Shown here in pieces: positions 39,543-49,046 of a stretch of 64,000 nucleotides of DNA. Below the pieces are notes generated by a model that worked only from the letters and a program-made list of their open reading frames with translations, did no database searches and had not been told where the DNA came from. Positions within the stretch are counted from its first letter, which is position 1; each line of letters opens with the position of its first letter. The translations under genes were made by a program, and so were the position numbers. Source of the DNA: Dokdonella_A sp964582225 (GTDB taxonomy: Bacteria > Pseudomonadota > Gammaproteobacteria > Xanthomonadales > Rhodanobacteraceae); NCBI GenBank assembly GCA_964582225.1, contig CAZORA010000004.1:58772-122771 (forward strand), read 5' to 3'.

Positions 39543-40229
39543 TCACGGCGACTCCAGTACGCGCCCGACCGCTGCGTCGCGCGGCTCCGGCGATTTGCAC
39601 TGCGCCGCCTCGCTGCTGAAGCCGAATCGGCGCAGCAGCGCCTCGATCAGCACCTCGCCGACCTCATGCAGCGAGCCCGAGCCGCCGCAGTCTAGCAGCT
39701 GGGTAACGGCGAGACCGCGATATCCACAAGGATTGATGCGGGCAAAAGGCGTCAGATCCATCGCCACGTTGAAGGCGAGGCCGTGGAAAGAGCAGCCGCG
39801 GCGCACGCGCAGGCCGAGCGCGGAGATCTTGGCGCCGTCCACGTACACGCCCGGCGCGCCCGCGCGACGCGCGGCGCGCACGCCCCAGTGCGCGAGCGTG
39901 TCGATCACCACCTGCTCGAGCCCGTGCACCAGATCACGCACTCCGATCTTCATGCGACGCAGGTCGAATAGCGGGTAGGCGACCAGCTGACCGGGGCCGT
40001 GATAAGTCACCTGCCCGCCGCGGTCGACCGCGACGACCGGAATATCGCCCGGCATCAGCAGGTGCTCGCGGCTACCGGCCTGGCCAAGCGTGTACACCGA
40101 CTCGTGCTCGACCAGCCAGAGCTCGTCGGTGGTGGCGCCGTCGCGGTCATCGGTGAAAACCTGCATCGCACGCCAGACTGGTTCATACGGCTGACGCCCG
40201 AGGCACCGCACGGCGAGGGATAGGGGCAT
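39543..40229 (-). CDS. lipB: Octanoyl-ACP:protein N-octanoyltransferase LipB
   Basis: 228 residues. VDRGGQVTYHGPGQLVAYPLFDLRR carries the conserved HGPGQ; the catalytic Lys is in KISALGLRVRRG and the catalytic Cys in INPCGYRG. It transfers octanoate from ACP to lipoyl domains. lipA, which usually follows, is absent here; prc is downstream instead. It sits at the end of the ybeD-dacA-rlpA-mltB series, 185 bases after ybeD. Confidence 0.95.
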   Translation of the reverse strand: MPLSLAVRCLGRQPYEPVWRAMQVFTDDRDGATTDELWLVEHESVYTLGQAGSREHLLMPGDIPVVAVDRGGQVTYHGPGQLVAYPLFDLRRMKIGVRDLVHGLEQVVIDTLAHWGVRAARRAGAPGVYVDGAKISALGLRVRRGCSFHGLAFNVAMDLTPFARINPCGYRGLAVTQLLDCGGSGSLHEVGEVLIEALLRRFGFSSEAAQCKSPEPRDAAVGRVLESP

Positions 40230-40414
40230 GGATCGGGCGGATGAAAAGTGATTATTGTGCCAAGGTCCGAATGCTGCGTGGGCGGGGCCCGGCGGTCAGC
40301 ATACGGCGGACGACGTCCGGCCGGTTCGATCCAGCGCGAAAGTCGACACGTCGACGCGGTTTCCACGCGCCGGCGAACCGCGGCCGGCATGCGCTGCGGC
40401 CCCGCGGCGTGTCT

Positions 40415-40705
40415 CTACAGCGTCCAGCGCACTTCCGGATGAGCGCGCAGCGCCGCATGTACCTCGTCGTATTTCTCGCGCGAGGGGCACATGAAGCTTG
40501 CCGTCACCGACACGTAGTTGCCCTCGCGCGAGGGTCGCACGCGCACTGCCTCGGCCAGCACGCTCAAGCCCACGCCCTCGATGATGCGCACGATTTCTTC
40601 CTCGAGCCCAGCTCGCGCGCTGCCCATCGCGGAGATTTCGAACACGCCCGGAAACTGGAAGCCCTGCGCCGGGTTCTGCGGCCGGATATCGCCCAGGTCC
40701 TTCAT
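40415..40705 (-). CDS. ybeD: YbeD/DUF493 family protein
   Basis: 96 residues from ATG 40705 (MKDLGDIRPQ). A single ferredoxin-like alpha/beta domain with FQFPGVFEISAMG and PSREGNYVSVTASFMCPSREKYDEVHAALRAHPEVRWTL, the UPF0250 signature. E. coli YbeD is linked by gene order to dacA and lipB and may be a small regulatory, ACT-like protein. Same order here: dacA 31 bases upstream, lipB downstream. Confidence 0.9.
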   Translation of the reverse strand: MKDLGDIRPQNPAQGFQFPGVFEISAMGSARAGLEEEIVRIIEGVGLSVLAEAVRVRPSREGNYVSVTASFMCPSREKYDEVHAALRAHPEVRWTL

Positions 40706-40736
40706 GCCCAACTCCCCTGCGCGCGCCGGGCGATGC

Positions 40737-41975
40737 TCAAGGCCGCGCCGGCGCCGCCGCCGATACGTCCGCTGCCTCGCTGCCCTTGATCCACATCCAG
40801 AGCTCGTCGCCGAGGCGGCGGAACAGACCGCCTTCAGCACCTTCTTCGAGCGCGATCAGCGGACGATCGAGCAGCACCTCATCACCCAGGGTGACCTTCA
40901 GGCTGCCCACCGCCTGCGCCTTGGCGATCGGCGCGACCAACCGCGAGGGCATGATCAGATTTGCCCTGAGCTCGCTGTAGCGGCCGCGCGGAAAGGTGAC
41001 CAGCACGTCCTCCGCCACACCCAGCGGCAGCGTTTCTGTCGCTCCCTTCCACAGCTCGGGTGACGCCAGCGGAGCGCCGGCAGCATAGAGTTTCTGCGTC
41101 TCGAAGAAGCGAAAGCCGTAGTTGAGCAGCGCCTGGTTGTCGTCGGCGCGCTGCTTCTCGCTTTTCGCCCCCATGACGACCGCGATCAGGCGCTGATCGT
41201 CGCGCTTGGCGGACGTCGCCAGGCAGTAACCGGCCTCGGAGGTGTGGCCGGTCTTGATGCCGTCGACGCTGTCGTCACGCCACAGCAGGGTGTTGCGGTT
41301 GTGCTGCTTGATGCCGTTCCACACGAAGTCCTTATGCGCGTAGATGCGATAGTCCTCGGGGAAATCGTGGATCAGGGCGCGCGACAGGATCGCCACGTCG
41401 CGCGCAGTGGTGTAGTGCTCCGCATTGGGCAGACCGCTGGCGTCGACGTAGTGGGTTCCCTTCATGCCGAGCTCGGCGGCATAGCGGTTCATCAGCGCGG
41501 CGAAGCTTTCTTCCGAGCCAGCCACGTGCTCGGCCAGCGCAATCGCCGCGTCGTTGCCCGATTGGATGATCATGCCGTAGAGCAGATCCTTGAGCGGCAC
41601 CTTGCTGCCGAGCTGCAGAAAGCTGGTGGAGCCATCGGTGCCGGCACCGCCGGAGCGCCAGGCGTGCTCGCTGATCGTCACCGGATCGTCGAGGCCAAGC
41701 TTGCCGCGCGCGAGCTCGGCCGACACCACATAGGAAGTCATGACCTTGGTGATCGAGGCCGGAGCCACGCGCTCGTCGATCCGCTCGCCGGCGAGGATCT
41801 GACCGCTGGCGTAGTCCATCAGCAGCCAGCTCTTGGCATCCACCGTGGGCGGCGGCGGCATCGGCATGGCGGTGGCGCGCGCGGGAGCCGGCGCCGGGGT
41901 GGGAGCGGGGCCTGCCGTGGCGGCGCAGGCGCAGGCAAACAGCGAGACACAGGCGAATCGAAAAACGGATTTCAT
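40737..41975 (-). CDS. dacA: D-alanyl-D-alanine carboxypeptidase (PBP5/6 type)
   Basis: 412 residues from ATG 41975; the earlier ATG at 42071 lacks signal character. A signal peptide ends in the Ala/Pro-rich region (ACAATAGPAP). The penicillin-binding motifs are SITKVMT (SxxK), SGNDAAI (SxN) and KTGHTSEAGY (KTG). The C-terminal beta domain is followed by an amphipathic helix (LFRRLGDELWMWIKG) that would hold it to the inner membrane. It removes the terminal D-Ala of peptidoglycan pentapeptides. Confidence 0.94.
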   Translation of the reverse strand: MKSVFRFACVSLFACACAATAGPAPTPAPAPARATAMPMPPPPTVDAKSWLLMDYASGQILAGERIDERVAPASITKVMTSYVVSAELARGKLGLDDPVTISEHAWRSGGAGTDGSTSFLQLGSKVPLKDLLYGMIIQSGNDAAIALAEHVAGSEESFAALMNRYAAELGMKGTHYVDASGLPNAEHYTTARDVAILSRALIHDFPEDYRIYAHKDFVWNGIKQHNRNTLLWRDDSVDGIKTGHTSEAGYCLATSAKRDDQRLIAVVMGAKSEKQRADDNQALLNYGFRFFETQKLYAAGAPLASPELWKGATETLPLGVAEDVLVTFPRGRYSELRANLIMPSRLVAPIAKAQAVGSLKVTLGDEVLLDRPLIALEEGAEGGLFRRLGDELWMWIKGSEAADVSAAAPARP

Positions 41976-42143
41976 CGGCGCAGGAAGTCGGGCAAAAGCG
42001 GACGACGCGGCGGCTGGAAGCGGCAAGCACCCGAGATCATGGGAATCTGCGGGCGCACAGCGCTCACGCACGTTCGCGCGGCTAGGATTGTCGCAGACCG
42101 GACGCGCTGAGGCACGCGCGCGGGGCTTTGCGATGGCCGCGGT

Positions 42144-43106
42144 TCATCTTGCCTGCGGCTCGACCGCGACCCGCGTGGCGTCGAAGCCGAGCCGGGCCAC
42201 GCGCTCGCGCAGCGCCTCGGCGGCAGCCACGTCGCGAAGCGGGCCGACCCGCACCCGATACAGCCGTTGGCCTTCGACCGTCACCGCTTCGATCATCACC
42301 GGCTGCAGGCCGGCGCGCCGCGCGCGCGAGCGCGCTGCCTGCGCGTTGCCGCGCTCACCGAAGGCACCGAGCTGAAGAAAAACCTGTCCCGCTGTCGGCC
42401 CCGCGCGCGACGCCGGCGCGGCCGCGCTGGGCGCTCGCGGGTCGATCGCCCGCACCTCGACCCGCGCAGTGCCCTTGGGCCAAACGCCGATCCGCACCGC
42501 CGCAGCGTAGGACAGATCGATCAGGCGCCCGTCGTGAAAGGGACCGCGATCGTTGACCCGCACCACCACGCTCTTGCCGTTATCGAGGTTGGTAACCCGC
42601 GCATAGCTCGGCAGCGGCAGGGTCTTGTGCGCGGCGCTGAAGGCGTACATGTCGTAGGGTTCGAACGACGAGGTGAGATAGCCGTGAAACTTGGTGCCAT
42701 ACCAGGAGGCGACGCCGCGTTCGGCGTAGCCGCTGGAATCTGGCAGCACGCGGTAGGTCTTGCCGAGCACGCTGTAGCTCGGCTTGTTGCCGTAGCGGGC
42801 GCGCGGCTCGACCTTCGGCACCGGCTCGGGTAGCTTGCTGACATCGGGTGCCGGACCGGCCGGGGCCCCGTCCCGCGCATGTCGATAACGCTCGGACTGG
42901 GCGCGCGAAACATCGTCATGGTGCGCGCTCGCCGTCGACGCGGACTGCGCCGCGGGCCGCGGCGAGGCGCGCTGCGCGCGCTTGCCGCCGCAGGCCCCCA
43001 ACGCCAGAGCGAGCACGAGCAGCGACAGCAAGCGCCGCGCGGACGGCCGCGCCGCCCTCAGCGCGCCGCCGCGGTTCCGGACGCGATGGCCTGCGCGAGC
43101 TGCCAT
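42144..43106 (-). CDS. rlpA: Rare lipoprotein A, septal lytic transglycosylase with SPOR domain
   Basis: 320 residues. A basic N-terminus is followed by a lipobox (LALALGACGG). The DPBB/RlpA catalytic domain is GVASWYGTKFHGYLTSSFEPYDMYAFSAAHKTLPLPS and onward, with the Glu/Asp region and LDNGKSVVVRVNDRGPF. The C-terminal SPOR domain (about 245-320) binds denuded glycan strands. The ATG is 49 bases inside mltB; a shorter start would need a CTG. Confidence 0.92.
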   Translation of the reverse strand: MAARAGHRVRNRGGALRAARPSARRLLSLLVLALALGACGGKRAQRASPRPAAQSASTASAHHDDVSRAQSERYRHARDGAPAGPAPDVSKLPEPVPKVEPRARYGNKPSYSVLGKTYRVLPDSSGYAERGVASWYGTKFHGYLTSSFEPYDMYAFSAAHKTLPLPSYARVTNLDNGKSVVVRVNDRGPFHDGRLIDLSYAAAVRIGVWPKGTARVEVRAIDPRAPSAAAPASRAGPTAGQVFLQLGAFGERGNAQAARSRARRAGLQPVMIEAVTVEGQRLYRVRVGPLRDVAAAEALRERVARLGFDATRVAVEPQAR

Positions 43107-44080
43107 ACGGCCATCGCGTAGAGCGGGCTGCGGTTGTAGCGGGTGATCACCTCGAAGTTGCCGAACACGAGCCAGCTCTCGGGCCCCTGCTCACCGACGA
43201 GCTGAAGCAGGCCGGCGCTGAGGTCTGCAGGCGCTCGCTCGACCGGCACATAACCCCAGGCTTCGAGCGAAGCCAGCGGGTGCACCGGCGCGTAGCCGGC
43301 TTCTACCGGCAGCGGGTGCGCGTCGGCCGTGGCCTGCGCGCGGATTGCCGCCGGCTGGTCGCTGTGCCAGCCGTGCGCGGCGAAATAATTGGCGATGCTG
43401 GCGCAGATGTCGGGCAGCGAATTCCACAAATCGATCCTGCCGTCGCCGTCCTCGTCGCGAGCGAAGCGAGCGATGCTCGTCGGCATGAACTGGCCCCAGC
43501 CCATCGCCCCGGCGTAGGAGCCGCGGAGCTCGCCAAGCGGCGCCGCGAGCTGGCCGTGATCGAGCAGAAACAGCTGTTTCAGCTCGCCGCGAAAAAAGGG
43601 TGCGCGCGGCGGATAGTGAAAAGCCAGTGTCGCCAGCGCGTCGAGCACGCGATAGCTGCCGGTGATCCGCCCATAGCTCGTTTCCACGCCGATGATCGCG
43701 ACGACGATCTCCGGCGCCACGCCATAGGCCGCACCCACCCGGTCCAGAAGTTCCCGATGTTCGCGGTAAAAAGCAACCCCGCCGTCGACGCGCGCGGGGT
43801 TGAGAAAGATCGGGCGGTAGTCCTTCCAGCTGCGGGTCTTTTCCGCCGGCCGCGCAATCGCCTCGAGGATCGATGCCTGCACCCGCGCTTCGGCCAGCGT
43901 GGCCAGCACCGAGTCCGCCTTGGGACCGCCCGCCGCCTCGACTTCCGCCGCGAAGGCGCGCTCTTCCGCGCTGGCCACGCCGGGCGAACCGCGGCCGGCC
44001 GCGCTGAGCGGCACCAGCAGGCTCGCGCCCGCAAACACGGCCAAGGCCAATGACAGTGGGAATCGTGCACGCGCCCGCAT
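43058..44080 (-). CDS. mltB: Membrane-bound lytic murein transglycosylase B
   Basis: 340 residues from ATG 44080 (MRARARFPLSLALAVFAGAS), which gives a signal peptide; longer starts run into the marR promoter region. The catalytic segment is IIGVETSYGRITGSYRVLDAL with the general acid Glu, followed by GSYAGAMGWGQFMPTSI and DEDGDGRIDLWNSLPDICASIANYF, the SLT_2/MltB pattern. No lipobox Cys is evident, so it may be soluble periplasmic. It cleaves glycan strands to anhydromuropeptides. It is now separated from rodA by the efflux cassette. Confidence 0.92.
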   Translation of the reverse strand: MRARARFPLSLALAVFAGASLLVPLSAAGRGSPGVASAEERAFAAEVEAAGGPKADSVLATLAEARVQASILEAIARPAEKTRSWKDYRPIFLNPARVDGGVAFYREHRELLDRVGAAYGVAPEIVVAIIGVETSYGRITGSYRVLDALATLAFHYPPRAPFFRGELKQLFLLDHGQLAAPLGELRGSYAGAMGWGQFMPTSIARFARDEDGDGRIDLWNSLPDICASIANYFAAHGWHSDQPAAIRAQATADAHPLPVEAGYAPVHPLASLEAWGYVPVERAPADLSAGLLQLVGEQGPESWLVFGNFEVITRYNRSPLYAMAVWQLAQAIASGTAAAR

Positions 44081-44251
44081 GGCGCTTACTCTAACAGCCT
44101 CACGCGCCGGCACGAGCGAAACCGACACGCTCACGCGGCGCCTCAGGCGAGGCGCCCGCGGTAGGGCGTCGGGCGTCCAATCCGAAACCGCGGGCTCCGT
44201 CGCGGGACTGGCGACCGTCGCCGAGCCGCGGCCGGAGTTCATCATGTTGCC

Positions 44252-44286
44252 TTGACAATTACTGCATCGGCTATATCATCCGCAGC
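44252..44286 (+). promoter_or_regulatory. Sigma-70 promoter of the marR-efflux cassette, predicted leaderless start
   Basis: A perfect -35 TTGACA (44252-44257), a 16-base spacer and a -10 TATCAT (44274-44279) are followed after seven bases by the marR ATG at 44287. The predicted transcript start therefore coincides with the start codon. No Shine-Dalgarno sequence lies upstream of the ATG. Any MarR operator would have to overlap this promoter; only an imperfect TTG-N6-CAA symmetry is visible. Confidence 0.65.
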
Positions 44287-44757
44287 ATGCAAAAGCGCGA
44301 CGCCGTCGCGCCTTCCCCCTTGGCGCTCTGCCGTCGCATCGGCGAAGCGCGCGGCGAGCTGCTGATCGTCATCGAGAATGCGCTTGCGGAAGCGGGAATG
44401 GCGCTCAACTTCAGCCAGTTCCTGGCCCTCAAACGGCTCGGCGAGAAGGGCGCGATGCTGCCGAGCGAGCTGGCCCGCACGCTTCGCTACAGCCCGGGCG
44501 CGCTGACCCGCCTGCTCGACAAGCTGGAGCACCTGGGCTACCTGCGGCGCGTGCCGCACCCACGCGACCGGCGCGCGCTGCACCTCGAGCTGACGGTGGC
44601 CGGCCAGCAGATTCGGCGGCGCAGCGTCGCCTGCGCCGAAGCGGCCGCGCAGGGCGCCTTCGCCGAACTCGGCGTGGCCGAGCGGCAGCAGCTCGACTTG
44701 CTGCTGCAGCGCCTGTCCGCTTCGCTTTCGCACGCTCGGGGCGCCTCCCAAACCTGA
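44287..44757 (+). CDS. MarR-family transcriptional regulator
   Basis: 156 residues, standard length. The winged helix-turn-helix is MLPSELARTLRYSPGALTRLLDKLEHLGYLRRVPHPRDRRALHLELT, with the DxRxxxxxLT wing (DRRALHLELT). It is the first gene of the OMF-emrA-emrB cassette, as EmrR/MprA is in enterobacteria, so it is most likely the drug-responsive local repressor. It probably has a leaderless mRNA. Confidence 0.92.
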   Translation: MQKRDAVAPSPLALCRRIGEARGELLIVIENALAEAGMALNFSQFLALKRLGEKGAMLPSELARTLRYSPGALTRLLDKLEHLGYLRRVPHPRDRRALHLELTVAGQQIRRRSVACAEAAAQGAFAELGVAERQQLDLLLQRLSASLSHARGASQT

Positions 44758-44766
44758 ATCCCGGCC

Positions 44767-46257
44767 ATGTCTTCCAGCCTTGCTCTGCACAGCGCCGTCT
44801 GCGCCGCCCTGTCGACCCTGCTCGCCGCCTGCGCGAACTTTGCGCCGCATCCGCCACCGGCCCTCGCCGCGCTCACGCCGGACGCACTCGCGACCGAAGC
44901 GAGCCTCGCACCGCACGCGTCGGCCGCAGCCATCTGGCCATCCGAGGACTGGTGGCGCGCACTCGACGACGACCGCCTCGATGCGCTGATCGACGAGGCG
45001 CTGGCGGACAGCCCCGGCCTGGCGATCGCCGACGCCCGCCTGCGCGCCGCGCAGGCCCAGACGCAGGCTGCCGACGCACCACGCAAGCCAGCGCTCGGCG
45101 TCGCCGCCGGCGTCGCCGGCTCGCGACTGCCGCCGATGCTGCCGCCGCTGGCGGATGGCCACTTCGGCGTGGTGCGCGATCTGTATCTGAGCGGCAGCTG
45201 GCAGCTCGACCTGTGGGGCGGCCAGCGCGCGGCCTGGCAAGCGGCGCTCGGCCGCAGCCGCGCCGCCGAGGTCGACGCCCGCGCCGCGCGCATCGAGCTA
45301 TCCGCCGCCGTGGTCGAAGACTGGTTTCGGCTCGCTGCTGCCGACGCCCAGCGCAAGCTGGCCGAGGCTGAATTGGCGCGCGCCGGCGAGCTGCGCGAAC
45401 TGACCCGACGGCGGGTCGAGAGCGGCCTCGACGGCAAGCTTGCACTGCTCCAGATCGAGGGCGCGGTAGCGGCCGACCGGGCGGCGCTGGAAGCCGCCCG
45501 GCAGCGGCATCGCGCCGCCGGGCTCGCGCTTGCAAGCCTGCTCGGCGCGGGCCCCGATCGCGCCGCCTCGATCGCACCGGCGGCGCTCGGAGCCCTGCCC
45601 GATCTCACGCTGCCGGCGGAGCTGCCAGCCGAGTTGCTCGGCCGACGTCCCGATCTGGTGGCCGCGCGCTGGCGCGTCGAAGCAGCCGGCGCCGAGATTC
45701 AGGCGGTGCGTGCGCGCTTCCTGCCGAACCTCGGCATCCGCCTGTTGGCCGGGCTGATCGCGCCCTCGCAGCTCGACCTGTTCTCGCTCGGCAACCGCTT
45801 CTACAGCGTGGCGCCGGCGCTCAGCCTGCCGCTCTTCGACGGCGGGGCGCGCCGCGCCGAGCTCGATGCGAAGGCGGCCGCGCGCGATCTCGCGATTGCC
45901 GACTACAACCAGATCCTGGTGCACGCGATCAACGAGATCGCCGAGCTGGCCGACCGCTGTGACTCACTGGCGCGCCAGCTCGACGCCGAGCGCGCCGCCC
46001 GCGCCAACGCCGCGGCCGCCTTCGGGCTCGCCGAAGCGCGCTACCGGGCCGGTGTCGGCAGCCTGCTCGAGTCGCTCGAAGTACGCCGCGAGTTGATTGC
46101 CTCCGAGCAGCAGCTGGCGCTGGCCGAGGCCAGTCGCGCGGTGGCCTGGGCGCGCCTCAACGCCGCCCTCGGCGGCGGCTTCCGGGCCGCCGATCGCGCG
46201 CCGCCCGCGCCCGAGGCGGCGCTTTCTCTCGCCGCAGGCTCCGGACCCCGCTCATGA
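44767..46257 (+). CDS. Outer-membrane efflux lipoprotein (NodT/OprM family)
   Basis: 496 residues. The lipobox is LLAACAN (Cys about 22). Two OEP repeats with long coiled-coil helices follow, including the family's DWWRALDDDRLDALIDEAL, GSWQLDLWGGQRAAWQ and AELLGRRPDLVAARWRVEAAGAEI. It forms the trimeric outer-membrane channel that pairs with the EmrA-type adaptor and EmrB-type pump encoded next. It starts 9 bases after marR and overlaps emrA by 4 bases (ATGA). Confidence 0.93.
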   Translation: MSSSLALHSAVCAALSTLLAACANFAPHPPPALAALTPDALATEASLAPHASAAAIWPSEDWWRALDDDRLDALIDEALADSPGLAIADARLRAAQAQTQAADAPRKPALGVAAGVAGSRLPPMLPPLADGHFGVVRDLYLSGSWQLDLWGGQRAAWQAALGRSRAAEVDARAARIELSAAVVEDWFRLAAADAQRKLAEAELARAGELRELTRRRVESGLDGKLALLQIEGAVAADRAALEAARQRHRAAGLALASLLGAGPDRAASIAPAALGALPDLTLPAELPAELLGRRPDLVAARWRVEAAGAEIQAVRARFLPNLGIRLLAGLIAPSQLDLFSLGNRFYSVAPALSLPLFDGGARRAELDAKAAARDLAIADYNQILVHAINEIAELADRCDSLARQLDAERAARANAAAAFGLAEARYRAGVGSLLESLEVRRELIASEQQLALAEASRAVAWARLNAALGGGFRAADRAPPAPEAALSLAAGSGPRS

Positions 46258-47495
46258 CGCCTACTCCTTCCACGCCGGCAGCGGACGCCATCGCCGTCGC
46301 CCAGGAGATCCGCCGACGGCGCGCCCGGCGCAAGCGCCTGGCGCTGCGCGTCCTGCTTGCGGTGGTTGTCACCGTGGCCCTGGTCTGGGGCCTCTACTGG
46401 CTGCTCGATGCACGCTGGTACGAAGGCACCGACGACGCCTATGTCAATGGCAATGTGGTCGCCATCACGCCGCAGCTGAGCGGTACCGTGATCCGCATCG
46501 ACGCCGACGACAACGATTTCGTCGCGCGCGGACAGACCCTGGTCCAGCTCGATCCGGCCGATGCCGACGTGGCGTTGGCCAAGGCACGCGCGGCGCTGGG
46601 GCAGGCGGTGCGTCGCGTGCGCGGCCTGTACAGCGCGAGCCACGGCTCGGGCGCCGAGGTGGCGGTGCGCGAAGCGGCGCTGAACCGCGCTCGCGCCGAC
46701 TTCCGGCGCCGCCAGGGTCTGGCCGCCTCCGGCGCGATTTCGAGCGAGGAACTGGCCCACGCGCGTGACGCCCTGGCCGCCGCCGAGAGTGCTCTGGCCG
46801 CGGCGCAGGCAAGCCAGATCAGCGCCGAGGCGTTGGTCGCCGACACCGAGATCGCCACTCATCCGGACGTGCTGGCCGCCGCGGCGGCGCTGCGCGCCGC
46901 CTGGCTCGACGATCAGCGCACCCGACTGCCGGCGCCGCTCGCCGGCTATGTCGCCAAGCGCAGCGTGCAGCTTGGCCAGCGAGTGCAACCGGGCACACCG
47001 TTGATGGCGGTGATTCCACTCGACCAGGTGTGGGTCGACGCCAACTTCAAGGAAACCCAGCTACGCCACATGCGGATCGGCCAGTCGGTGACGCTCAGCT
47101 CCGATCTCTACGGCGACGCAGTGCGCTATCACGGACGGGTGATCGGTCTCGGCATCGGCACCGGCAGCGCCTTCTCGCTGTTGCCGGCGCAAAACGCCTC
47201 CGGCAACTGGATCAAGATCGTGCAGCGGCTGCCGGTGCGCATCCGACTCGATCCGGCCGAGCTCAGCCGTCACCCGCTGCGGATCGGCCTGTCGATGAAC
47301 GTGCGGGTGGACCTGCATCAGCAATCCGGGCCCATGCTGGCGCCGCACCCGGCCGGCGCGGGCACGGCCATGCACACCGACGTCTACACCAGCGACGTCG
47401 CGGCGCTCGAGGCGCTGATCGCGGAGATCATCCGCGCCAACTCCGACACCGCGCCGAATCCGGCGCTCGAGCCCGAGCCGGCCGTGACGCGCTGA
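46254..47495 (+). CDS. emrA: EmrA-like membrane-fusion (HlyD family) efflux adaptor
   Basis: 413 residues. A cytoplasmic Arg/Ala-rich lead and one transmembrane helix (about 27-47) are followed by the barrel-sandwich domain (YEGTDDAYVNGNVVAITPQLSGTV), an alpha-hairpin (about 105-215) and a beta-barrel (VWVDANFKETQLRHMRIGQSV). These are the EmrA signatures. It bridges the EmrB pump and the outer-membrane channel. The C-terminus has an acidic Pro-rich tail. Confidence 0.93.
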   Translation: MTPTPSTPAADAIAVAQEIRRRRARRKRLALRVLLAVVVTVALVWGLYWLLDARWYEGTDDAYVNGNVVAITPQLSGTVIRIDADDNDFVARGQTLVQLDPADADVALAKARAALGQAVRRVRGLYSASHGSGAEVAVREAALNRARADFRRRQGLAASGAISSEELAHARDALAAAESALAAAQASQISAEALVADTEIATHPDVLAAAAALRAAWLDDQRTRLPAPLAGYVAKRSVQLGQRVQPGTPLMAVIPLDQVWVDANFKETQLRHMRIGQSVTLSSDLYGDAVRYHGRVIGLGIGTGSAFSLLPAQNASGNWIKIVQRLPVRIRLDPAELSRHPLRIGLSMNVRVDLHQQSGPMLAPHPAGAGTAMHTDVYTSDVAALEALIAEIIRANSDTAPNPALEPEPAVTR

Positions 47496-47501
47496 GTCGG
47501 G

Positions 47502-49046
47502 ATGCCCGCTGCCGCCGCCAGCCTCGCCCTGCCCCAGTCGCGGCCGGCCAGCCTGCCGCTGGCGACGCTCGGCCTCTCGCTCGGCACCTTCATGCAGGTG
47601 CTCGACATGACCATCGCCAACGTCTCCCTGCCGACGATCGCTGGCAACTTGGGCGCGAGCCAGGACCAGTCGACCTGGGTGATCACCTCGTTCACGGTGT
47701 GCCAGGCGATCACCCTGCCGATGACGGGTTTCCTGTCGCGGCGCTTCGGCGAGGTCAAGCTGTTCGTCTGGGCGGTGCTGCTGTTTTCGCTGTTCTCGCT
47801 TACCTGCGGCCTGGCCGGAAGTCTCACCATGCTGATCGCCAGCCGCGCGCTGCAGGGTGCGGCCTGCGGTCCGATGTATCCGGTGACGCAGAGCCTGATG
47901 GTGTCGATCTACCCGCGCGAGCAGCGCGGCATGGCGCTCGCCATCATTGCCATGATCACCGTGGTGGCGCCGATCGTCGGCCCGGTGCTGGGCGGCTGGA
48001 TCACCGATTCGTACTCCTGGCGCTGGATCTTCTTCATCAACCTGCCGCTCGGCCTGTTTGCCGGCGCGGTGGTGGCCGGGCAGATGCGCGAGCGGATCGA
48101 GACGCTCAGCAAGGCGGCGATCGACTGGACCGGGGTGGCGACCCTGGTGATCGGCGTCGGCGCGCTGCAGATCATGCTCGACAAGGGCAACGAGCTCGAC
48201 TGGTTCGACTCGACCACCATCGTCGCGCTGGCGGTGGTGGCGACGATCGCGCTGAGCGTGTTCGTGATCCAGGAGCTGAGCGCAGAGGAACCGTTGGTCG
48301 ATCTGCGTCTGTTCCGCCACCGCAACTTCGCGGTCGGCACGATCGCCCTGGTGCTCGGGTTCGCGCTGTTCTTCTCGATCGCGCTGATGCTGCCGCTGTG
48401 GCTGCAGAACACTCTCGGCTACACCGCGATCTGGTCGGGGCTCGCCGCCGCACCGATCGGCATCATCCCGGTGCTATCGGTGTTCTGGGTCGGCAAGTAC
48501 GCGCACAAGGTCGACCTGCGCTGGCTCGCCTCGATCTCGTTTTTCGTGGTCGGCCTCACCTGCTTCCGCTTCGGCAGTTTCAACACCGAAGTGGATTTCG
48601 CCAGCGTCGCGCTGACCGAGCTGGTCATGGGCCTCGGTATCGCGCTGTTCTTTCTGCCGGTGCTGACCATCCTGCTGTCGGATCTCGACGGTCCGGAAAT
48701 CGCCGAAGGTTCCGGTTCGGCGACCTTCCTGCGCACGGTCGGCGCGAGCTTCGCGGTATCGATCGTGACCTGGCTCTGGGCGCGCGGCAGCGCCGCCAGT
48801 CACGCCAACCTGGGCGAGCACATCAACCCCTTCAACCCCAGCGTGCAAGCCGGGGTGGCGGCGCTCGGCGGTGATCTGCAGCGCTACGCGGCGGGCGTCA
48901 ACCAGGTGATCTCGCAGCAGGCGACACAGATTTCCTTCAATCATATCCTCGACGGCCTCGGCATCGGCTTTTTCCTGCTGATCGCCCTGCTGTGGTTCGC
49001 TCGTCCGCCCTTCATCGCCCGCGCGCGCGACGGCGGCGAGCACTGA
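47502..49046 (+). CDS. emrB: EmrB-like MFS multidrug efflux pump (DHA2, 14 TM)
   Basis: 514 residues with 14 predicted membrane helices. DHA2 motifs are present: LDMTIANVSLPTIAGNLGASQDQSTWVITSF (motif D1/A region) and GPVLGGWITDSYSWRWIFFINLPLG (motif C and following). It is proton-driven export of hydrophobic compounds through the EmrA and OMF partners. It starts 6 bases after emrA. The stop is 7 bases from the convergent rodA stop, marking the right end of the cassette. Confidence 0.94.
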   Translation: MPAAAASLALPQSRPASLPLATLGLSLGTFMQVLDMTIANVSLPTIAGNLGASQDQSTWVITSFTVCQAITLPMTGFLSRRFGEVKLFVWAVLLFSLFSLTCGLAGSLTMLIASRALQGAACGPMYPVTQSLMVSIYPREQRGMALAIIAMITVVAPIVGPVLGGWITDSYSWRWIFFINLPLGLFAGAVVAGQMRERIETLSKAAIDWTGVATLVIGVGALQIMLDKGNELDWFDSTTIVALAVVATIALSVFVIQELSAEEPLVDLRLFRHRNFAVGTIALVLGFALFFSIALMLPLWLQNTLGYTAIWSGLAAAPIGIIPVLSVFWVGKYAHKVDLRWLASISFFVVGLTCFRFGSFNTEVDFASVALTELVMGLGIALFFLPVLTILLSDLDGPEIAEGSGSATFLRTVGASFAVSIVTWLWARGSAASHANLGEHINPFNPSVQAGVAALGGDLQRYAAGVNQVISQQATQISFNHILDGLGIGFFLLIALLWFARPPFIARARDGGEH

